Position numbers and translations under genes: made by a program
Part shown: positions 17,331 to 21,209 of the stretch, one piece after another
Position numbering within the stretch: the first letter of the stretch is position 1
Layout of the letters: the number at the start of each line of letters is the position of its first letter
Source: Oscillospiraceae bacterium
GTDB taxonomy: Bacteria > Bacillota > Clostridia > Oscillospirales > UBA929
Length of the DNA stretch: 21,209 bases
NCBI GenBank assembly: GCA_009784085.1
Contig: WRCJ01000019.1
Span: forward strand, 1 to 21,209
Direction of reading: 5' to 3'
Notes under the pieces: model-generated
The model's database searches: none
What the model saw: only the letters and a program-made list of their open reading frames with translations
What the model was told of the DNA's origin: nothing

Positions 17331-17366
17331 TATATATAACACAAACCAGGGCGCGGAAAGGTTTCA
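17331..17366 (-). promoter_or_regulatory. Candidate ECF-type autoregulatory promoter of the sigma factor
   Basis: Read on the minus strand, TGAAAC (17366-17361) is followed directly by CTTT, giving TGAAACCTTT. This closely resembles the -35 element used by SigW-like ECF factors. A TTGTGTTATATA region follows, starting about 16-19 bases later. The -10 match is loose, so the exact spacing is uncertain. AT-rich sequence with TTTGAAA lies just upstream and might serve a housekeeping promoter. Confidence 0.5.
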
Positions 17367-17444
17367 TTTTTTTTATATTTTTTCAAATAATTGCACAGCA
17401 CAACTCCTGATGCCATGCCGCCGCCAGCCGTTCCACGCGAAAGT

Positions 17445-17942
17445 TCAATCATCTTGCAATGGCATATGCTCATGGCCATACTCGTGGCCATACTCGTGAT
17501 TGATATGATATGCTTCTATCTTACTTTCGAATATCGCGTCCTTGATATCATCAACGCATCCGGGTAGGTCTTTCTGTATCTCAGAACCCCAAAGCCTTAT
17601 TACGGTCCACCCCAACCCCAGTAAAGCCCTTTCGTTTTCACGGTCACGGATCATGTTCTTCTCGATTTTATCAATCCAATACTCGCGGTTGCTTTGTAGC
17701 CTTGGCTTCTTTATCTCCCAGTCTTTGCCGTGCCAAAACTCCCCGTCGCAAAAAACGGCGATGCGATATTTTGTGAGGGCTATGTCCGGCGTGCCCGGTA
17801 ACTTTTTATAGTTTTTCCTGTACCGGATATCGGCGCCCCAAAGGGCCTTGCGGAGGGAAACTTCAATCGAAGTGTTTTTACTCTTAATACGGCTCATAAT
17901 GTAATGCCGTAATGCATCATCAGTCGGTGGTGATTTCCCCAT
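17445..17942 (-). CDS. vsr: Vsr-type very short patch repair endonuclease family protein
   Basis: This is a 165-residue protein. The start at ATG 17942 has GGGGGC upstream; the frame also extends to TTG 17972. Family features are MSRIKSKNTSIEVSLRKALW (16-35), RYRKNYKKLPGTPDIAL (40-56) with the catalytic-type Asp53, CDGEFWHGKDW (65-75) and RDRENERALLGLGWTVIRLW (99-118). It belongs to the D-G-E-F-W-H-G subgroup. Compared with E. coli Vsr, the C-x-F-W-H-x-H-x-C stretch that helps hold structural zinc is not kept, and the first active-site His position is Asp. The C-terminus (146-159, HINHEYGHEYGHEH) is histidine-rich. Family members nick next to T:G mismatches made by 5-methylcytosine deamination. 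No cytosine methyltransferase is present in the window. It lies 58 bases after hipA, probably in the same transcript. Confidence 0.85.
   Translation of the reverse strand: MGKSPPTDDALRHYIMSRIKSKNTSIEVSLRKALWGADIRYRKNYKKLPGTPDIALTKYRIAVFCDGEFWHGKDWEIKKPRLQSNREYWIDKIEKNMIRDRENERALLGLGWTVIRLWGSEIQKDLPGCVDDIKDAIFESKIEAYHINHEYGHEYGHEHMPLQDD
17473..17496 (-). repeat. 12-base tandem repeat in the vsr 3' end
   Basis: TGGCCATACTCG occurs twice in a row (17473-17484, 17485-17496), encoding the H-E-Y-G repeat of the C-terminal tail. The tail lies beyond the conserved Vsr fold. Confidence 0.8.
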
Positions 17943-17962
17943 TTCAAGCCCCCATTTCAAGT
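17937..17962 (-). repeat. 13-base tandem duplication over the vsr start
   Basis: CCCCATTTCAAG at 17937-17948 recurs at 17950-17961, giving two head-to-tail 13-base units. Each contains ATGGGG on the minus strand, but only the second in transcription order (17942) is in the vsr frame. The duplication also supplies the G-rich segment that serves as ribosome binding site. Confidence 0.75.
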
Positions 17963-18000
17963 TGCCACGCAAAGGCTATCCCTGAATTCATGCGGTCAAA

Positions 18001-19257
18001 CTATTTATATTCCATGGCAAAGGCCGGTTCCATACGACTGACGGCGTCTCTGCTTAATCCATGGGCTTTTGCAAACGTCCGCCAGTTTTCGCCAATTATT
18101 TTCTTTACATTTTCAACGGTGCTCTTTGCTTCTTGAAGGTCAATATCATAATACGCAGCCGTCTCAATCGCCAATGCAAAGCTGATAGAATTGTCATCTG
18201 TACTGACATTTAAAGAAAGCAAGTCTCCGTATATGTTTGGATTTACGTCATACAGAGGGGACAGTGTCCAACCATATTCCGTCAAAAGAAAACCGTGGTT
18301 ACGCAAATGGTCATCCGTATTGGAAACAGCCATAGTAAATACGATTCGCTTCCACAGCTCTTTTAGATCTTGTTTCGGAGATGCTCCGTTTGACCGTATG
18401 AAAGCCGCGATGTCTAAATAGCTTACGCCCTCTGTGCCGTCGCCGTCTGTTTTGCCGAGCAAAGCCATTGCGGAAGAAAAGTGAATTCTGCGGCTTCTGT
18501 TCCTGTCAAATCGCTTGACTAAGAATGTGCCGCCGGTATCGGAGAAAGTCTCCAATTTCGCTTCGGGAACGATTAGTCCGAATTTGGCGGCGAGATCATG
18601 CACGACGAGTTCCCATGCGCCGGTATTCCACTCATCGTGCTTTGAGGGGAATTTTGCGATCCAAAGCGACCCATCCGGCGCCTGCACGGACGCTTTCGGT
18701 CGGGCGCCGCCTAAAGAAGAACCCGGCGCGAGAAGTTGCCGTAGCCACTTTTCTTCCTCGCCGTTTTCTGCGCTTTCAAATGCCAAGGACGCCGACTCCA
18801 AAGTCCGGAGTGTTGTCCAAGGGGGGGCGCATAAATCCTTTTCCGCCGATAAAAATAGGCCGTTTTCTTCTGTGGAATAACGCAATGCGCCTATTCTGGT
18901 TTCGTCAAAGACTCCGAGCAGATAATCGCTTTCCGTTAATGCCCGCGGCTTTCGGTTTGCAGCTTTAGCCAAAATTGCTTCCTTGCGCTTCATTAACAGT
19001 TTGCCCCAGCGATCAGGGCAGGAGTCTGAAAAGACGCCAAACAAAGGTTTGCCGGGTGCATATTGTCGCCCCTCGAATAAGTGCAAATCGGGATCAAATG
19101 TAAAACTTATGCTTGCTGACCGAACCCAGTCTTTGCTATACGCAAATGAAAACAATTCCTTCCCTCGGTTGTTGGTGACATACAACCGCCCCATCAGCAC
19201 GGGTGCATGGCTGCTCCAATCTGCGTAAACATAGATTGTTTTTTCATCAGTTGCCAT
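18001..19257 (-). CDS. hipA: HipA-type serine/threonine kinase toxin
   Basis: This is a 418-residue protein from ATG 19257, which overlaps the end of hipB by 11 bases; the frame is open further upstream only as a shadow of hipB. Kinase features in order are the N-terminal HipA subdomain (about 7-125), glycine-rich loop SSLGGARPK (180-188), the ATP-binding Lys202 in WIAKFP, catalytic-loop SNTDDHLRNHGF (312-323) and metal-binding LSPLYDV (332-338). HipA kinases phosphorylate aminoacyl-tRNA synthetases such as GltX, stopping growth and promoting dormancy; the target here is not known. The full length and intact motifs suggest an active protein. It sits between hipB and vsr in one probable operon. 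Confidence 0.92.
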   Translation of the reverse strand: MATDEKTIYVYADWSSHAPVLMGRLYVTNNRGKELFSFAYSKDWVRSASISFTFDPDLHLFEGRQYAPGKPLFGVFSDSCPDRWGKLLMKRKEAILAKAANRKPRALTESDYLLGVFDETRIGALRYSTEENGLFLSAEKDLCAPPWTTLRTLESASLAFESAENGEEEKWLRQLLAPGSSLGGARPKASVQAPDGSLWIAKFPSKHDEWNTGAWELVVHDLAAKFGLIVPEAKLETFSDTGGTFLVKRFDRNRSRRIHFSSAMALLGKTDGDGTEGVSYLDIAAFIRSNGASPKQDLKELWKRIVFTMAVSNTDDHLRNHGFLLTEYGWTLSPLYDVNPNIYGDLLSLNVSTDDNSISFALAIETAAYYDIDLQEAKSTVENVKKIIGENWRTFAKAHGLSRDAVSRMEPAFAMEYK

Positions 19258-19582
19258 CAGTGTCGCCTCTTTTTTTCGGAGCGCGTTTTCTTGTTGGCAA
19301 AGCCAAGTCCTGCAATTTCCGGCCCAACACATCATCTTTGGCAATGAGCAGCAAATCTTTGTCCATGCCATTTAATGAGTGCAGTACGGCGGCATAGATT
19401 CCAACGGAAACGGAGGGCGAACCTTTTTCAACGGCCCATAATGTCGCCCTGCTTATCCCGGCTCTTTCCGCAACCAATTCCGTTGATATCCGACGACGAA
19501 GCCTTGCCATTTTGATTTGTTCGCCCATTGTTCCCAGTATTCCTGCCGTTCTTGGCATAAGGGTAACGGTTTTCTTCCCCAA
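19247..19582 (-). CDS. hipB: HipB-type helix-turn-helix antitoxin and repressor
   Basis: This is a 111-residue XRE-family protein. The helix-turn-helix core is ISTELVAERAGISRATLWAV, then EKGSPSVSVGIYAAVLHSLN (about residues 26-66). Three starts are possible: ATG 19603, TTG 19582 and ATG 19558. TTG 19582 is chosen because AAGGGGGG lies about 8 bases upstream, whereas ATG 19603 falls at the predicted transcription start and so would not be in the mRNA with a leader. HipB binds HipA and represses the operon. The C-terminal tail (PTRKRAPKKRGDTDGN) is basic and probably disordered, as in other HipB proteins. The overlap with hipA indicates coupled translation. Confidence 0.85.
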   Translation of the reverse strand: MGKKTVTLMPRTAGILGTMGEQIKMARLRRRISTELVAERAGISRATLWAVEKGSPSVSVGIYAAVLHSLNGMDKDLLLIAKDDVLGRKLQDLALPTRKRAPKKRGDTDGN

Positions 19583-19601
19583 GGCACTCGCCCCCCTTAA
19601 C

Positions 19602-19630
19602 ATTTATAATTATAAACAATAGTTATAAAT
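19602..19630. promoter_or_regulatory. Candidate HipB operator (8-base inverted repeat)
   Basis: ATTTATAA (19602-19609) and TTATAAAT (19623-19630) form a perfect inverted repeat with centres 21 bases apart, two helical turns. It covers the -10 box and transcription start of hipBA. It is not the E. coli TATCC-type operator, so the assignment rests on position and symmetry only; AT-rich sequence makes chance palindromes easier. Confidence 0.5.
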
Positions 19631-19637
19631 GTGTCAA
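19609..19637 (-). promoter_or_regulatory. Perfect sigma-A promoter of hipBA(-vsr)
   Basis: On the minus strand TTGACA (19637-19632), a 17-base spacer and TATAAT (19614-19609) match the consensus exactly. The predicted start is near 19602, leaving a leader of about 20 bases before TTG 19582. A promoter this strong usually needs repression, fitting toxin-antitoxin autoregulation. Confidence 0.88.
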
Positions 19638-19702
19638 GTATAATTGACGTTATAATAGATGTAACAATGGATGCCATACCCTATCGGCGCAGTGGAATAC
19701 TG

Positions 19703-19728
19703 TCGTGCGATATGCTTGTATTGCACGA
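19703..19728. promoter_or_regulatory. Candidate RelB operator (inverted repeat over the -35 box)
   Basis: TCGTGC (19703-19708) and GCACGA (19723-19728) are inverted repeats 14 bases apart, flanking and overlapping the relB -35 box. Ribbon-helix-helix antitoxins bind such paired sites. The assignment is by position only. Confidence 0.4.
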
Positions 19729-19744
19729 GTTTTTATGGTATAAT
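19716..19744 (+). promoter_or_regulatory. Promoter of relB-yoeB
   Basis: TTGTAT (19716-19721), a 17-base spacer and TATAAT (19739-19744), with TGG just before the -10 (extended -10). It is divergent from the hipBA promoter, about 80 bases away. Confidence 0.8.
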
Positions 19745-19776
19745 CTGATTGCATCAAACACAAGGAGGTGACCTTC

Positions 19777-20046
19777 GTGTCCGAATCCATCAATGTGACC
19801 CTTCGGCTTGACCGTGAAATAAAAGAGAGTGCCGAAAGGATGTTTAACGACTTCGGTATGAACCTGTCGACTGCTTTTAATATCTTCGTCCGTCAAGCTC
19901 TGCGAGAAGGAAAAATCCCTTTTGCTATCTATGATCCCTTTTACAGCCCGAAAAATCAGGCGGAACTAAGACGCAGGATTGCCGCAGTTGAGGCGGGAAC
20001 AGAAAAATTGACGGCGCATGAGCTTATCGAGGTCGAGGATGAATAA
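19777..20046 (+). CDS. relB: RelB/DinJ-family antitoxin
   Basis: This is an 89-residue protein. GTG 19777 is chosen because AAGGAGG (19762-19768) lies 8 bases upstream; the in-frame GTG 19768 overlaps that site. The N-terminus is a ribbon-helix-helix DNA-binding unit (INVTLRLDREIKESAERMFN, then LSTAFNIFVRQALREGKIPF), the standard RelB/DinJ signature. The acidic C-terminal tail (AAVEAGTEKLTAHELIEVED) would wrap the toxin. It neutralises the YoeB-type toxin encoded next and represses its own promoter. The 8-base overlap with the toxin gene ensures coupled translation. Confidence 0.92.
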   Translation: MSESINVTLRLDREIKESAERMFNDFGMNLSTAFNIFVRQALREGKIPFAIYDPFYSPKNQAELRRRIAAVEAGTEKLTAHELIEVEDE

Positions 20047-20299
20047 GGTTTGGCTTGAAGAAGCCTGGGAAGAGTATCTGTATTGGCAGACCCAGGACAG
20101 GAAAACCTTGAAGCGCATCAATAGCATATTAAAAGATATGGACCGTAGTCCATTTTCCGGCATTGGTAAACCGGAACCGTTAAAGCACGGTCGGCAAGGG
20201 TATTGGAGCCGCCGCATCGATGAGAGCAACAGGATCGTCTACAAGGTGGAAAATGACCAGATTGTCATTGTGCAGTGCGGGGCGCATTACGACGAGTAA
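20039..20299 (+). CDS. yoeB: YoeB/Txe-family ribosome-dependent mRNA endonuclease toxin
   Basis: This is an 86-residue protein, the normal family length, starting at ATG 20039 inside the last codons of relB. Catalytic residues line up by number with E. coli YoeB: Glu46, Arg65 and His83, followed by Tyr84. Other signatures are DRKTLKRINSILKDMDRSPF, GIGKPEPLKH and YWSRRIDESNRIVYKV. YoeB binds the ribosome A site and cuts mRNA during translation. YoeB classically pairs with a YefM-type antitoxin; here the partner is of the RelB/DinJ type, an exchange seen in other Firmicutes. The intact catalytic set suggests an active toxin. Confidence 0.94.
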   Translation: MNKVWLEEAWEEYLYWQTQDRKTLKRINSILKDMDRSPFSGIGKPEPLKHGRQGYWSRRIDESNRIVYKVENDQIVIVQCGAHYDE

Positions 20300-20394
20300 G
20301 GTGTTCCCCCGACCCACGCGAGGACAGCATAAAATATGTCGACACACTCATCGACAGCCAGCCCGGAAGGTCCAGAGGCAAGGGAGGGGACTGA

Positions 20395-21098
20395 ACATGG
20401 GACTATTTCAACCACGCGCTCGATTTCGTCAATGAGCGTGTCGGCGCGGATAACATCGTCAGCGTCGTTGTCCATAGGGACGGAAAGACGCCGCACACGC
20501 ATCTGATTTTTGTGCCGTTCACGCCTGACAAGCGGTTGTCGGCAAAAGAGGTCTTAGACGACAGACGAAAGGACGCGGCTGGCTGCCGCGCCCTAACCGT
20601 AATCTTATTGTAGCAAAGAAGGTGGTCTGGCAGGAAAAACTCCATGCGCACATGTCGGCGATCTGGATAGACTTAGAGCGCAAACTGTCAGTCGCCGAAA
20701 CCAAACGTATACACATTCCCGTGCGGCTGTTCAAGCAGTCTGTAAAGCTTACCCACCAAATGGAGGTTCAGGAGACGTTGGTCGGGATCGAGCCTCTAAA
20801 CGTCGTGAAAAAGCGCGACGTTGCCCTTGAACTGCTGAAACAGTTTTGCCCCGCAGTCGAGAATTTAGAGACGTAAATCAAGCGGCTGGAAAAATCCTTT
20901 GAGGGCTTGAAGCACGAAAACGCCTCTTTGCCGAAATAGGTTAACAAGTCTGAGCGGCGGCACTTTGAAACGTTTTTGTACTATCAGGTCTTGGTGAATG
21001 AACTGAAACGGTATCGCAGGATGATGGCCGCGCTACCGTCGGCAATTCAGGAACAGTTGGAGCGCAGTTCGCGGGGCGGGAGAAGGAGGGAAAGATAG
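20395..21098 (+). pseudogene. Decayed MobV/Pre-type plasmid relaxase
   Basis: Two reading frames together resemble a MobV (Mob_Pre) relaxase that has lost its N-terminus. The first part (20395-20613) reads WDYFNHALDFVNERVGADNI, then VVVHRDGKTPHTHLIFVPFT with the family His motif at 20473-20502, then RLSAKEVL, and stops at TAG 20611. The second part (from about 20616, another frame) reads WQEKLHAHMSAIWIDLERKL, then KRIHIPVRLFKQ, and later AVENLET. This is the usual order after the catalytic domain. That frame holds TAA 20874 and TAG 20937 before ending at 21096-21098 with an E/K/R-rich coiled-coil-like tail. A TGA at 20392-20394 blocks the frame upstream. The gene product would nick and relax plasmid DNA for transfer; this copy cannot. 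It marks a former mobilizable plasmid or integrated element. Confidence 0.82.
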
Positions 21099-21209
21099 CG
21101 TTTGCAGATTAACCCAAGTTTCGGAAATAATCATAGTGAACAAGGAATTTTCGAGTTAGCCCATGACGAAACAAGGCAGAACATAGCAAAAGTAGCTTAA
21201 AGGTATCGA
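21099..21209. other. Unassigned end of window
   Basis: This is an AT-richer stretch after the relaxase remnant. I see no convincing gene, hairpin or repeat in it. Confidence 0.5.

Noticed and set aside
17943..17972. Upstream TTG start for vsr
   Set aside because: It would add ten residues not typical of the family, whereas ATG 17942 has a G-rich site just upstream.
20220..20435. 71-codon plus-strand open frame overlapping the yoeB end
   Set aside because: It is out of frame with both yoeB and the relaxase remnant and shows no domain.

Overview
The window looks like chromosomal DNA of a fairly GC-rich Gram-positive Clostridia-type bacterium (Firmicutes). The reasons are sortase-sorted surface proteins (an LPKTG signal and a VPTG-type signal), strong AGGAGG-like ribosome binding sites, consensus sigma-A promoters, a lipoprotein-type ABC binding protein under a cobalamin riboswitch, and a Clostridia-style ECF sigma factor paired with a membrane-anchored beta-propeller protein. 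Species cannot be assigned from this sequence.

Layout: (1) Bases 1-8703 are a plus-strand surface-protein cluster: the tail of an LPXTG protein, then two long tandem paralogues (about 1264 and 1539 codons). Each has a signal peptide, glycine-rich beta-helix-like repeats, a shared middle block, an InlB/Flg_new-type repeat, a pilin-like domain and a C-terminal anchor. The second paralogue is cut by an in-frame TAA at 7885-7887, but its last 272 codons remain open and homologous. (2) Bases 8700-11968 are a cobalamin-uptake unit: consensus promoter, cobalamin riboswitch, long leader with a terminator hairpin, then lipoprotein, permease and ATPase with tight or overlapping junctions. (3) Bases 11992-14160 (minus) encode a Tex-family RNA-binding protein. 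(4) Bases 14206-17366 (minus) are a two-gene stress or envelope unit: an ECF sigma factor behind a candidate autoregulatory promoter, overlapping by 4 bases with a beta-propeller protein that has the layout of an anti-sigma/sensor and a striking His/Asn triplet repeat next to its membrane segment. (5) Bases 17445-21098 are an accessory, AT-richer block: a Vsr-type endonuclease behind hipBA (minus), a divergent relB-yoeB pair (plus), and a decayed MobV/Pre relaxase with a frameshift and internal stops. The relaxase remnant suggests a degenerated integrated plasmid or mobilizable element.

How the genes work together: region 1 probably displays large repetitive adhesin-like proteins on the wall, although no sortase gene lies in the window. 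Region 2 imports corrinoids when they are scarce. Region 4 is a self-controlled regulatory circuit. Region 5 combines two toxin-antitoxin modules with a lone mismatch or nicking-type endonuclease on a mobile-element remnant. The observations most worth following up are the in-frame stop with an intact downstream half, the period-3 histidine repeat in the putative anti-sigma protein (echoed by a period-4 His repeat in the Vsr tail), and the hipBA-vsr arrangement.
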